Shown here: piece after piece, positions 33,535 through 45,880 of the stretch | How the letters are laid out: each line of letters starts with the position of its first letter | How positions within the stretch are numbered: position 1 is the stretch's first letter | Notes under the pieces: model-generated | What the model saw: only the letters and a program-made list of their open reading frames with translations | Databases searched by the model: none | Told to the model about the DNA's origin: nothing | Position numbers and translations under genes: made by a program | DNA from: Agapanthus africanus | Lineage: Eukaryota; Streptophyta; Magnoliopsida; Asparagales; Amaryllidaceae | NCBI GenBank assembly: GCA_030015575.1 | Contig: CM057338.1 | Coordinates: forward strand, 773,649,864 to 773,713,863 | DNA length: 64,000 nucleotides | Reading direction: 5' to 3'

Positions 33535-33932
33535 CAATATGAGCTTTAGTTTGTCAAATTCACAGTGTGGCTTTATGCTGACTTCATGGTATTTTTCTGA
33601 TATGTTGATTCTCAAAATTCCTTCTAGATTGCTGCCAGATCTCAAGTCTTTGAGTTGGCGTATTTTTTTATCAGCACTTTGACAATTTTGGCTCGGTTCC
33701 TGGAAATTCCTGCACAGATCTTTGAAACAAGTGTTGCGGTATACAAGGATGATGCGATGCCATGATAAACACTCAATTTCTCTTAAAATGCCGGTTTTAG
33801 TACACAACACAGGTAATCTGGTATTTTACGACTGTTTTGCTAATATGTGCAATACTTAACCTGAATACCTTTAGATGAATGCAAATGATAGGGAAATTGA
33901 CGTGTTAAAAATACATTATTTTCGACTGATCA

Positions 33933-35028
33933 TATACGGAGGAGTAATGCTGAGAGAGAATCTCATTCTCCTTTAGAATAGTCCAGGAATCCCGTGCTCA
34001 AGTATTCTCCTCCTTGATCTCATCAAAGAACATAATAATTATACTTGTTTTTGGTTCTCTACTTCTAACTTATATTAATTGAATATCTTTAAAGCTTCGG
34101 ACTTGTGTTTCAACAGGAACATATGTCCGGATCTTGAGAGAGAATCAGTGAATGTAATGAAGTACAAAGATCCGGTCTTGGCATGTGTAGACAGGGGACC
34201 TTCATACATCAACATGTATCAATCCCAAGCGTTCACTAACTCATTCTCTGTTTCCAATAAACGGAGCTATGGTCATCTTATCTCTGTGATATAACCAGCA
34301 AGTTTCACAAGATGTAAATTCAAACTAATTTAAATATGCATCTAAATGTAACTTCAGCTAGTCGGGTCGCATTGATATGACCTAGTCTACAATGCCTCAA
34401 GAAAGATTCGTTCATTTCTGAACTATCCCACTTGTGTGTGTTCTGTACATTAAAAACTGTGGTTTGATTTAGAATGTCTATACTTTTAGATAACGTGCCT
34501 GAACCGATCAACTCTTGATATAGGAAATGTTCAAAACATTATCCAACAATACAAAATTATATCCTTCTTTACTAATAAAGAGACTGATATGATGTTGTAT
34601 ATCAGGTTCAGTATCTAATAACATACGTTCAGAATCATTGTATTCTGGTAATACAGGGTGATAACTACCAACAGTCTTGGCTGCAACACTTGCACCGTTT
34701 TTATCTATTGAAATTTATCACCCGTTCTCAGTTCTCTACCTATCTGTAGCCCATGTAACAAATTACATATGCGGGATCCTGATCCGGTATCTCATACCCA
34801 GGACGTAAAGGATACTGAGAAACAGTTCTCTGTAATGAATACACCCGAAGAAGATGCATCAGCATGCACTTTCTTCGTTTGGGTGGCACGGGAATTCTGG
34901 TAATCCCCAATTTCCTGCTCTGTCTTATAACAATTATAAGTTGGAGCGGGACCAACGTTCCCTAGAGCAGTATAATAAGCGGGTTCGGTCAATACATCTG
35001 TATTATTATCTTGATTAAGGCGTGACAT
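33933..35028 (-). pseudogene. B2 gag-protease-integrase relic
   Basis: Decayed minus-strand copia coding. From the right: a very short gag remnant starting near 35028, a stretch matching the end of A1/A2 gag (FITENCFSVSFTSWV), a damaged protease region, the protease/GAG-pre-integrase part (IGSGTLSKSIDILNQT, HCRLGHINATRLAE) and integrase pieces. Many stops and indels. The relic ends at 33933, in the segment that in A2 precedes TPPYTPQHNG, that is, between the second and third catalytic residues, where the G LTR begins. Most of gag between start and the post-knuckle region is missing. Confidence 0.82.
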
Positions 35029-37465
35029 AGTCGTAACCAGGAAAGAGAGAAGAAAACACTCAGCGTGCGCTTTTACAAGATTAGATTGGTTATCAATTTA
35101 TCTAATCAGGATGGCTCCCACTGTTTTAGTCAAATCTTCCTTCAAATCCTGAAAGGAAAGACCAGCCGGGATTAATTACACTCTACAAGTTCGCCAATCT
35201 TTTAGCCAGGCCAGTGCCGGTACTTTGAGGGAGGTTCCCCGTGCTTTCACACGGACCTAATTAAAATAAACCTCATTTTCCCTGGGGCGTAACCCCGTTA
35301 ACACCTTTCTATACACCTACTTGATCGGCTAATTGTAATGTGTAAAAGTCTCCCAGGAGTAACTCTTACTCGCAGCGGATATCGGGATCCAACTATCTCA
35401 TAGAAGGTATGCAATCTCATTGCAAATTTCAACACTTGAAATTCCCAATAATATTTTACCCATAGCAGCTATATGACCTTAACATAGTCAACAAATCATA
35501 AGTGCTAGTCAAGTTCAACCCGTCATTTCCCGATTGAATTAAACCCACCCGCACGACCCTTAACATAGTCAACAAAGTCGCACGACTACCCTAATCCAAT
35601 CGCATAATATGCTTATACAGATAAGCACTAATCAGCTACCACACACTACGCCTTATCATAGTCAACAAACGTAGCACGAATACTAACTAGTACTTATCTG
35701 AAATGACGGAGGGCTACGACAGGTTTTTAAGAAAACCCTTTGCGTAATGAACTTGATATCATTGTAGAATCGAGTGATTTTTAATTGGAATGTTTTTGAA
35801 GCCTTTTCTACTTTTGCTAAAGAGGTCACTCCCGGTGAAGGATCGTCGGCTCTTTCCTTATCGAATAAGGTGCAGGATATTTCACAAATATCACTATGCA
35901 AAGCAAAAACTATAGAAACAATCTAAAGACAAACCGAGTTTTTAGCATCTGCTAGTTTCGCTAAAGAGCTCACTCCCGGTGAAGGGATCTCGGCTCTTTC
36001 CTTATCAAATAAGGTGCTGGATGTTCTATAAGGAACACCGCTATGCAAAGCAAGAACTAGAGCTACCAGTTTTTAAATAAGTTTCTACAATATCTTTAGG
36101 TTTCTTTTAGTTCATTAATCTTATTAATGAAGTCCCATTTTAATTATGCTTCACAAGCATCACATTTGAAACGAAATCTGCAATATAACATATATCTCAT
36201 ATATATAATATAAACATTCGTCTCAGGCATTAATATGATCTCATCACAGAACATTGCAGCAGAACAACATATATGAAATATTGGATATACTAGGAGGTCC
36301 GTGTTTTAATACGAGCATGTATAAAACATGGATTCCACGGTCGCGATGAATAGCCAAACCCACATCCCTAGACCCCTACGAGAGCGGCAAGCAACACTGC
36401 CAATTCTAGGGTTAGGAGACCCGGTGTCGACTCCTCGAGATGGTCTCCCACTGGACCCTAGAACCAGGTTACTTGTGCTTCCCGCCTTGGGTCTACCTAA
36501 TGCGGAAAAGTAAATAATATACAACGGTGACATCATCCTCAGCCCGGAAGTGCCCCAATAAAAGAATATTACACACAAAGAATTTTACATGAATGAAACT
36601 AAAAACCCTTATCTCACATAAAACCCCCGGCTATTCAAAACGCGACGATCCAATATAACATATCACAGCAACACATAATATCTCATATCATCAACGTAAG
36701 CAAGTATGCATATCCCGATTGTCGTTGATGTATAGCAACGAAGCCGGCGATACGCCACATACTACGCTTACGGTCACAGAAAAAAAGTGTAAAACTACAA
36801 CAGTTGGAATCCGCAACCTCCTTAAATATCGCATGCCTAACCAAATGAATTCCTTAGACATCGCATGCCTAACAACTATAAACCCCACATTTTAGTCTCA
36901 TTATCGAAAACTCTTTTCAATATCAAGTCGGGCAATTCAACAACATTCCCGACATCCTGATCGAATGCTCGTCGCAACCTTTAGTAGACGGCTGCACCCT
37001 AAGATGCCGTCGACGAAGTGCACTAAGGCGGAACACCACTGCCGCGAGCACCCGAACGGATGCTTTTGGCGACGGGGTTCTCGTACAGTCACTTGGTCGG
37101 GGTATGGGGCGTGGCTATCTATTAACCCGACGAGAATCCTCGTACGCTACGTGATTGCGACGGACATTTGATCACATCAAAATTCCGTGGCAACCGATCA
37201 TCTGAGACCAAACTGCCAGATTTATAACATTCAAATCAGTTATCTCATTACTACTTGTGGATTCCAAATATTGTATCACATTCCAGATAAATAGACAATG
37301 TTAAACTTTTTGATCGAATAATCAAACACCCAAGTTTTCCCAAATAGTTCTCAACACTTGAAATTATTTTTAAAAACATCCATCACATGCCACAGTACCA
37401 ATGGTCCAGCGGTAGAAGGGTCAAGCCAACGCCTCACATGTGGCAATGCCGTACTGCCCTAAACC
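35029..37465 (-). other. B2 leader, gag-proximal part
   Basis: Non-coding leader aligned in blocks with the A2 leader (for example 36290-36500 with 25440-25670). It holds three CCTTAACATAGTCAACAA units (35486-35670) and a 144-bp-period tandem duplication (35813-36080). No gene seen. Confidence 0.75.
35813..36080 (-). repeat. Tandem duplication, period ~144 bp, in B2 leader
   Basis: CTAAAGAGGTCACTCCCGG at 35817 and CTAAAGAGCTCACTCCCGG at 35961 start two units sharing GGCTCTTTCCTTATC and AATAAGGTGC. They have diverged, so the duplication is old. Confidence 0.8.
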
Positions 37466-37470
37466 CTAAG
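37466..37470 (+). repeat. Target site duplication of solo LTR B1, left copy (CTAAG)
   Basis: CTAAG immediately before TGTAGGG; the same five bases follow the LTR at 50936-50940. Confidence 0.92.
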
Positions 37471-38318
37471 TGTAGGGTTGCTAATCACGTGCACAAGGGT
37501 CCACTAGGCATCAACCATGCCCGATTAAAAAATTAGCCGTGCCGAACAACCCGAAGCCGGATCTTTAAACTAGAGATTAGGCGAAAACTAACATGCTAAA
37601 CACTTTAACACTAAGTGAGAGAGATTACAACCTCTGTAGATCCGGTCCTTCACTTCTTAAGCTCCGTCTTGAAGTCCCTTCGCTGCGATCATCGTGTTCC
37701 GGACTCTCGAGAGGTTCCACGAAGAGAATGATGCAACCTTTGCTTCCGATCTTCGATACAAAGATGATCTACCTTGAAGTTTCGTTAACACAAGCTAACA
37801 CTCATAATATGAAGTGAACACCCTCATCTTAATGGCAAGGGAATATGAGGATGATGAAGTAGGATTTTCTCTCTCTTTTATAATCTTTTTCTCACTCATT
37901 TATCATCACTTAGAAAAAGCTAGAAAGCTTAGGAAAAGAGAAGGAAGAAGAAGAAGAATAGTGATCCAAACCTTTTGTGATGAATAATGAAAGGATTAAT
38001 ATGAAGAATAATGCAACCATGGTCAAGTAACCTTTGTAAAGATTGAACTAGGGTTAAGGGGTGTGGTTGGGTTAAGAAATATCATGCAAAAATTTCTTTT
38101 CCAAAACAGAAAAGAAAACCTTCTAGAAACATCTAGAAATGCTTAACCCTAATCAAACCCTAACCATGTTTAATCTCCACTAAACTTGTTGCATTAATAA
38201 TCATATCATGTTACAATATTATATATCACAAATATAATATTTATCGTAACAAAATAAAATAATACAATTAACATATATCGCATATATATCAATGTATTAC
38301 CCGAGCGAGAAAAAGAAT

Positions 38319-38323
38319 CTTTT
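38319..38323 (+). repeat. Target site duplication of T2, left copy (CTTTT)
   Basis: CTTTT immediately before TGTCACG; the partner is at 49619-49623. The unoccupied site is visible in B2 at 52392-52396. Confidence 0.93.
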
Positions 38324-40370
38324 TGTCACGACCCAAAATTGGCCCGTGACGGCCCTAATACTACGCAACGCCTAAAGACGCAACGTATTAAAAGAAGGCC
38401 AAACCCAGAAATCTAAACCATGAAAAATACGGAAAAGATAATATAAGTTTTTGAAACATTTTAAATCGCAACCCAAATTCTTTAAAAGTCTTACTTTCTT
38501 TCTTTAAAATTTTAGCAACACCCCTTGTTGTAAAAACCAGCCAAGATGAATACAATACAAAAATAATGACAGTAGAGAAAAAGCTGTATATAAAAGACAT
38601 CAAATCCACAATAATACACATAACGTCCTCACCAAGTCTCTATGTCAATAATACAATAGTAGATGGAGAGTACAAAATACAACGAATGTACAATAGGAAA
38701 TACAGATAGTCATCTAACCCACCTAAGCAAAAGGTACTGTGAGCTGATGCGGTATCTGTAGCAAGGGATGGTAGCTGGATAGCTGAATAGAAGAATAGCC
38801 TGCCTCGACTACTCTGGGGAAAAACCTGAAACACCTGTGGCACAACGGGGGTGAGTTGCCAACTCGTGAATAGTAGATAACATATGCAGGTAATCGCAGG
38901 AATGTACGTACAACATGAATCTAAGATATGCGATTACAGTAATAATAAGTCATGCAAATGCTGAATAGGGAAAGTACAGTAGCCGGTACAATCAAATGTG
39001 AAGCTATAGTAACATGATAGCAATATGCAATAACTATGCAATAAGGATATGAGAAGGTAGATATGCAACTATCATACGGGTACACTATAGTACTGCCAAT
39101 ATATGAAACCGTGCATAAGGTAGGTAAATGTGAGGTATAGGATGGAATATGTCATTTCCACGGAAACCTGACATCGTGGTAGGATCACAATCCATCAAGA
39201 CACTCACATCCCAAATCGTCAAATCGGCCCCCACACCGGGCTTTCACATCATATAGATCTCACATCACCTCAAGTACAATATCGAATAGCTCTCCTATAT
39301 CTCAAATGTACAATTCAACCATCTCTTTCATATCCAATATCCACTCTCAATGAATCACCTACTATCCCAAGTCAAACCTCAAGTAAAACCTAACATCCTA
39401 CAGGTATATATGTATATGCAGAAATAAATATGATGGGGTCAATACATATATATTAGCGTCCCACGCCACTAATATTGGTGTAAGGGTATATATAACAACG
39501 GCTAAATCCCCTGTTATATATACAAAGGTATTAAAGAAATATCATGAAAACAGTGTGCCAAGCATCGACACAGAAATCCTCGTATATCGGGCTCCGTCAG
39601 TCCGGATCGGCCCACGGGGTCCGTTTGCGGTGTCGGCCCTCGGCCCCGCCAGTACAGATCATCCCGCATCCATCTCTCGACTCTGGCCAGTATCCTCCGG
39701 ACAACTGTCAGGTCCAACCAATCACCGGTAGGTACTCGCCCGCCTCCAGGCTCAATCGGAAAACCCATCGATCTTCTTGCCGAGGGGAACCATACCGGGC
39801 CCCACCATGTACTCTCATATGGCAACCACACCTCGTATGGAGTATGTAATCAGCACCGATAAAACTTATGGTGGACACGCAAATATCATATCAAGGAAAC
39901 CGGGTTGTTCAATGTATGCATAATTTCATGAACTCCCGCGGTTCCCAAATCCCGAAATCATCATATAAAATCCAATGTAAACAATGCGCAAATCCAGGAA
40001 TAAATATATGCGATATATCTGAATGCGAGCAGGTAAATAAAAGTATGCAGCTGAACCATATGTATGCAAAAATCAAGATGGTACAGCTAAGTGACATCAG
40101 TAAAGGTATACAGGTAACTACAACTGAATAGGTGTGGCAATGTATAGGTATCTACCTATAAGAACCGATGTCGTATACCCCCCTGGGTATAAGTAACATA
40201 TGTAGGAAATCCCCCCGGTATAACTAAATATGTGCATGGTATACCTGTAGCCGTATCGCAAGTGTATATGTACCTATCACTAAAGGTAAGATACACTATA
40301 GGTATACGATGAGGTAGATGTCAAGTAAAATAAGCAATGGAATCTATAAGGGGTTGTGTGTGACATGGCA

Positions 40371-40430
40371 ATTATTGACGGTGTGTGTGTGCATGCAATC
40401 CATGCTCGTGCAACATGAACCGTCAATAAT
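40371..40430 (-). other. Stem-loop in T2 3' LTR
   Basis: Perfect 12-nt arms ATTATTGACGGT (40371-40382) and ACCGTCAATAAT (40419-40430), 36-nt loop. Second copy at 47929-47989. It corresponds in position to the T1 hairpin. Confidence 0.8.
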
Positions 40431-41459
40431 GTGTGCAGTGTCCTACGGCTGCTAGTCACAGTACTCGATATCAAGGAAAATAACATAAATGCGCAATTCT
40501 AACAATGACGTAGAATGCGCGACAGGTAAATGAATCCTAGCCCAGACGCATAACACCATGCGGGCGATTCCCCTGTAGATGTTAAATCTACTCACCTACG
40601 CTCCACGCTAGGTGAATCCTAATATCTGCTCCCCCTGTAGCCGTGTCCCTAGTCCCTACCTGCAAACCTGCAAATAAAACATGGAAATCACATATCAGCC
40701 AAATATCCCGCGAAACGCGATATCGAACCAAAACGAGAAACTAGCGTCGTGAACTAAACGCGCGTGTGCACGATACGCTGAATCGTGTGTGCACGCGTCT
40801 AAAACCATCGCGACACGCCGCGATACGCTGGATCACAGAACCCACTCACGTATCGCGCAAACACAACGGACACCAAAAATGATATTTGGTCCCAGATTTC
40901 TACACAGAGCTAAACTTACAAAAATATATATGTAACAACACTCTATACACTAGCAGACACCTACAGGACCAAACCCCAACCCAAACCCCACCTATCTGGC
41001 CGCAATTTGCGGCCAGAATGAAGAAATTGGCGGCCTGAAGATGGAGTTAGGGGGTCGGGTTCTGGTGGTGTGATCTAAACCTAAGTATCATGTCCCCGTT
41101 TGCTCAATTTTTCTCTGTAAGGTCCGGGTCCAAAGCAGATCACAGAAATCACAAATATTGCTTAAAAACGACAATTTTGCACAAAATAGAAACCTTATGG
41201 TATTTTAGTGAAATCGGGGGATTTCTCAGTGTGAGTGACCCTACTAACACTAAATTAACCTAAGGTAGCTAACACAATCAACAATTTACCATAATATCTC
41301 ACAAAGCACTAAAACTAGCACTAAACTAGCTAATTTAGCACTAATCGAAGCAATCGATGCACAACTAAGCAAACCATGAAATGGGGTTAAGGAAATATAC
41401 CTACTGAACCCTAGAAGGCAGGTGAAGATGTGGAGAAGAGCTTCTACAAGAGCTGGGGT

Positions 41460-41602
41460 TCCTGTTGCTGCTGTTGCTGCTGCTTCTGATGCTTGCTGCT
41501 GCTTCTGCTGCTGCCTCTGGTGCTGCTGCTGCTGATGATGATGATGATGTTGTTGTTGTTGTTGTTGTTGTTGTTGTCACTGCTTCTCTGTGTGTGTGTG
41601 TT
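41460..41602 (+). repeat. Compound microsatellite in T2 3' LTR
   Basis: CTG/CTT-rich run, then (GAT)n, (GTT)n of about ten units and (TG)n. In the 5' LTR copy (49029-49172) GTT is shorter, and GAT and TG are longer. Confidence 0.9.
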
Positions 41603-42049
41603 GTGAGAGAGTGAGAGAATGAGAGAAAAGAGAATGAGGATGAGAGAACACAAACAAAACCCCCCATTCTCACTCTCTCTCACTTCATTAAATGAAGCAT
41701 GGCTCATGCCATGATGCCCATGCTCACTCTCTCTCTCCTAAAGTCAACCAATAAACATTCCATTTAAATTCATTTTATATTTAAAACAATCATGAATAAA
41801 TACAACCATAACACTTAACAATTATTAAAACTAGATTAGGGAGAAATGGTTAGTTAACCATGGTTGCTAATCATGGTTAACCCCAAAAACAACCCTAGCT
41901 ATCATGCACAAGTGTGTGCAAGCCTAACAAAATTCCAATAAAATACACAATAAATAGGATAAAATATTTAAAACTTAATTTGGTAAACTTTTTGTTAAAA
42001 ACTATATATAAAAATATAATTAGCTACAAACACATTCTAAGGTGTTACA

Positions 42050-42066
42050 ATCTTCCCTCCTTAAAA
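42050..42066 (-). other. T2 polypurine tract
   Basis: Minus-strand TTTAAGGAGGGAAGAT next to TGTAACACC, preceded by AAATTCGGGGACGAATTTC as in T1. Confidence 0.88.
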
Positions 42067-43612
42067 GAAATTCGTCCCCGAATTTAAAAATATACTGATA
42101 CACGTACCTTCAAAGAGAAGATTACAACTCCCAGATCTCGTTCGCAGCCTCCCAAGTGATTGCCTCACTATACGGCTACGTCCAAGAAAACACTTCACAG
42201 ATGGCAAGACCCTTGACCGACGTTCCTCCACCTGCTGAGCCATTAACACAATTGGCTGCTGGTGAACGAAAGATCGCGTCAAGCCAAATAGTATGGTGCT
42301 AAATCATGTGAGAAAGGTCAAGAAGGTGGTTGTAGAGTATCATCACAAGGAATACGGGGTGAAAATCCAATAATCTGGGCGGAAGTGCCAAATTAAAGGC
42401 AACAAAACTAACTCGCATATAGGATCATAAAAGGACCTAAATCCTGGGACAAACATCCCAAAATCCAACACCGTCCTTCCTCAGAAGGTCCATAGGAATA
42501 CATGAACTATCCCTACGAACTCGAGTCTATGATCAACACAGCCGTCATAAGACCTCAGTTCGAAAAAGGCAATTTCCATCCTGACCTAACATAACTGGAC
42601 CATCTCCGAAGTCTCTAGACTAGCTGGGGTCCAAAGTCCTACTTACGCAGAGTCAGAGAAACAACAGACTGGTGATCGACACGACCTAACCCCTAAGCCT
42701 AAGGGTGGCCAATTGGAGTGTCTCCTGATAACAGCTATCGAAGGAGAACCCTAACGATGGCGAGTGACGATCCCCAACTGCTGACAACAAACAAAAAAAC
42801 AAACAACTTTAACAAAACAACTGAGCAAACTGAGTATAACCGGACGACAGAATCCGGATGGAGTCACACCCTGACTAACCCTGGGTGGAAACCATAACGG
42901 AATTCATGGAGATCTGCTCCCATCCCTGCTTCGGAACGGTAAAAGATTGCAACTCTCCAGCCGGCCTCAGATGCTCGACTCAAGCACACAACAAGACAAA
43001 CACCCTGAAACGAAACCTGAAACATCTCTTTACATCCTGTCCACCCGTAACCATCTCACAAGTCACGTCACTATTGGCGGAACTTGCATGCATCTAGAGA
43101 GTTGACAGATGTGCATACTTTAGGATTTCACGTCTCTACCCGATGAAACCAGGTATACAAATGCGTCCCTAACTTAGCACATCATTGTCATAATTCAAGG
43201 TCTCCGAATCATTACCCAGCCGTGTATACTCAAGTATCACTGACGTACAAGCATCGGCGGGCAGTGTCTCGCGAAAACGATTTAAGGAAAGTGGTCGGGC
43301 GCGGACATGAGCAAGCTGTCCCCTCCGTAGAGACGAACTAAAGCTATACTCAACGATCACACAAGAACTGTAAATCTGCAGAAGACTATCACAACAATCA
43401 AAATCCGCTGTAGGAAGATGTACATTAAGCTCTGGTGGTCCGTGGAAAATCTGATACGACTTTCAAGCAAGTAGTGTCTCCAAATCTCCAACAAAAAACC
43501 ACCGTGGCCATCTCCAGATCAAGAGTGGAATATCCTCCTCGTACTTCCTCCAAATGTAGGGAAGCAAAAGCGATGACTCTGTAGTGTCACATCAGAACAC
43601 ACTTGAGCCCAC
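42067..43612 (-). pseudogene. T2 3' pol relic (integrase region), unreadable
   Basis: By position this should hold integrase and any chromodomain. I see only weak traces, for example a minus-strand stretch near 42120-42180 resembling the AITWEA end of gypsy pol. No catalytic motif can be read. Stops and indels are frequent. Confidence 0.45.
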
Positions 43613-44005
43613 TCAAGAAACATTACAGTTAAACAACACAGTCGCCCGAACCAAAAGCAAAGAAAGAACTGATGCAGTTGTTAACCGAATCTCCAACTGC
43701 CGAAAACTCCGTACACATGCCTCAGTCCACAGAACAGAAACCTCCGTCTTGGTCAATTCAGTTGACGGTGCAGCACTACTCTCGTAATCCTGCACGAAAC
43801 GGCGGTAAAAACCTGCTAAGTCCAAGAATCTGCGGACCTCCGTCCTGCACACATATCTGGACCTAAGCTGTACGGTCACGATCTCCCTCGGGACCATACG
43901 AAACCGTCTCCCGTGACTACAAAACCTAGGAGTCAACACAAGACAAGCCTGAAGAAAACACTTCGAGAATTTAGCAAGCTGCTGGTGTTCTCCCAGTATC
44001 TGCAT
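43613..44005 (-). pseudogene. T2 RT connection / RNase H start relic
   Basis: Minus-strand frame with ILGEHQQLAKFSKC, TEVRRFLDLAGFYRRFVQDY and FRQLEIRLTTASVL. These match the gypsy polymerase segment after the RT active site (FLGLAGYYRRFV type) leading into RNase H. The FLGHVV part is scrambled. Not functional. Confidence 0.8.
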
Positions 44006-44159
44006 AACAAATCCTCAAGTGCTGCTTTTGTCCCTCAAGACACATTAGATAGACCAGAATGTCGTAAATAACACAACAATAACTGGTTGAGGAACGGCCT
44101 GAAGAAATCTGGTTCATCACTTTTACAAATACTGCTAGGGCATCAGTGAATCCAACGAC

Positions 44160-44590
44160 TCACGAAAACACAAAAGCCCGTAGCACGCACAAGGCAGTCG
44201 TCGGAATGCCATCACTCCGAACCTGCAATAATGATGACCTGATCCCAAGCAAACTTAGAAAATGTCTCGCGCTCTGGAGCTGATCGAAGAAATCGTCAAT
44301 GCGAGGTAAGGGACACCTATCCGCACCGTAAGCCGGTTCAATTGACGATCCGTCGATACACAACCTCAAACTGCCATCTTCCTCCTCGACGAACAGAAAT
44401 CGGAGCTTCCAAAAGCGAAACACCCAGACACACAAAACTCCCCAAACCACAACTCTGCAGCTGATCCTTAAGCTCCCTCAGCTTCGCCGGCCCATCTGGA
44501 ACAACAGCGGAAAAACTCTCGCACGAAAAGAACCCGGTCCAACAATCACACTGTGGCTCCGGTAGCACGAATGAACGCCAAGAATCCACG
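44160..44590 (-). pseudogene. T2 reverse transcriptase relic
   Basis: Two overlapping frames carry gypsy RT N-terminal motifs: PAKLRELKDQLQSCG, then FVEEEDGSLRLCIDG and CPLPRIDDFFDQLQSA. The catalytic YXDD region is not readable between here and 44005. Frameshifts and substitutions (for example KKKDGS to EEEDGS) show long decay. Confidence 0.82.
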
Positions 44591-44737
44591 ACATCTCCTC
44601 AGTAGCCGACTAGCGAAAAAGGCTGAATTCAAGCTGTGAAAGGTGGCACAACTATCCACCTGCACAACGAGAACTGACTTGCCGGAAAACGACCCTGACT
44701 GTTTCCTCACGGTAGTCCACAGACGCCTAACATGTAG

Positions 44738-44934
44738 TTAATCAGTCCGTGCCCAGGAGAACGTCGAATCCAACATCTCTAGAAGGATTAAAACGACGGA
44801 CGAATCTCTATCTCCTATCCGGTTGGCACACAACTGAATTACGCGTCGCGCAACAAAAGGATCGCTGACAGAAGTTAAAACAACTACTACTAATCTACCC
44901 CATAACGGTATAAGCAAGAAAACAAACGAATACA
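44738..44934 (-). pseudogene. T2 aspartic protease relic
   Basis: Minus-strand pieces with DPFVARRVIQLC (flap region downstream of the expected DTGAS, which is lost) and, in another frame, GFDVLLGTD, the usual end of a gypsy protease. It lies between gag and RT as expected. Confidence 0.55.
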
Positions 44935-45636
44935 TCAAAAGAACATATAAATAAAGATACCTGAAAACTCCACATTGGACGTCTGCGCGTCCCGATGAGT
45001 AGAAGCAAACTCCAATGTCTGCCCTCTACTCGCAGCTGGATGAACTCCTCTGGTAGACTGAGCCCTCTGAGCGAATCTTCCACATCTACGGCCTCTCTGA
45101 CAACGATCCTGGCGAGGTGCCAAGGAACAATCCCTGACGAAGTGCTGAAGGCTTCCACATCGAAAGCATCCACGCGCTGACTGCTGACCATCCTGGGGAT
45201 GAGAGCTGAACGACGGTCCTCGTCTTAAGCCTCTGCTACTCCCGCGGTGGCCACGAAATCTGTCTCGATGACCAAACCTCTGTCTCTGGGCTGGTACGCT
45301 GGTACGAGTCCTCCACTGTCCTGGAATATGTGCCTCGTCGACTGGAGCTGCAACTACTGGTGCTATGTAGGTGACGGACTGCTGCATGATGATCGTAAGG
45401 GACAGCTGAGTAACAGGGGTGACAACCTCCTGTCGTAGCTCCCGAACGACGTCAACTAAAGAACTCATCGTCTGGCGGAACTCCTGCATCTCTACCAAAA
45501 GTCTATCCATAGTATAGATCGTAGGCTGATCCGTCTGCACCTGTGCAACTAGAGTGCCATCCTGGTCAGTACTCGTCTCATCCGAGCCAACTCTGACCTC
45601 GGCCCTCGCTGCATCACTCTGAGTCCCCATAGTCAT
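44935..45636 (-). pseudogene. T2 gag, capsid domain deleted
   Basis: Minus-strand frame; I take the ATG at 45634-45636 (MTMGTQSDAARAEV), as the longer frame begins at a TTG. After an N-terminal part with a short coiled-coil-like stretch (LLVEMQEFRQTMSSLVDVVRELRQEV), the sequence passes directly to an Arg/Ser/Gly-rich linker and an intact zinc knuckle CFRCGSLQHFVRDC. The capsid domain that normally lies between is missing. It ends soon after the knuckle. It could bind RNA but not assemble particles. Confidence 0.8.
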
Positions 45637-45864
45637 CGGCGGCAACGCTATAAATAGATATAAGATCCGATGAGAATAAGGAAATCGAATCTTAAGGATA
45701 GGAATCATCAAGGAAGGAATTTCAAGAAATTTGTACTTAGGTCACTTAATGCGAAGTACCGCATCGTGGGTATGCTGCAGACATACACACGCTACGTTAC
45801 TCTGCTTAAGCTACCTACTCCATCATACTAACGTCATCCTACACTCCGAAAGGTAAAACCTAAC

Positions 45865-45876
45865 GCTCTGATACCA
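45865..45876 (-). other. T2 primer binding site (initiator Met-tRNA)
   Basis: Minus-strand TGGTATCAGAGC, four bases (AAGT) after the 5' LTR end at 45881. Confidence 0.95.
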
Positions 45877-45880
45877 ACTT

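Larger units (their letters stand above)
17223..33932 (-). mobile_element. G: Athila-like Ty3/gypsy element, nested and partly deleted
   Basis: Minus-strand gypsy element. 5' LTR 32057-33932, tRNA-Asp-type PBS, leader, gag-protease (28517-30946), then copia A2 inserted, then a non-coding post-pol stretch (17463-18356), polypurine tract and the start of the 3' LTR (17223-17450). The 3' LTR is cut by copia A1. RT, RNase H and integrase are absent from the window; the A2 junction suggests they were lost by recombination. The two LTR copies overlap for about 220 bp with five differences, suggesting an age of roughly a million years at common plant rates. LTR ends TGATCAG and ATCAATCA, PBS TGNCNCCGTTGCCGGGGAT and the gag-pro style support Athila. 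Confidence 0.85.
32057..33932 (-). repeat. G 5' LTR (1876 bp)
   Basis: Starts TGATCAG (33932) and ends ATCAATCA (32057) on the minus strand, two bases before the PBS. It has a TATA box (33153-33163), AGCTT-rich repeats upstream of it (33177-33285) and a perfect palindrome pair (33489-33534). It abuts copia B2 integrase at 33933. Confidence 0.88.
38324..42049 (-). repeat. T2 3' LTR (3726 bp)
   Basis: Contains the 31-nt block (38838-38868), the block shared with T1 (39590-39815), a hairpin (40371-40430) and a compound microsatellite (41460-41602: CTG, GAT, GTT and TG runs). Apparent serine/threonine-rich ORFs at 41401-41707 are only translations of that microsatellite. Confidence 0.93.

Noticed and set aside
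41401..41707. Serine/threonine/asparagine-rich ORFs on the minus strand (also 48933-49277)
   Set aside because: They are translations of the CTG/GAT/GTT microsatellite in T2 LTRs, and unit numbers differ between the two LTRs.
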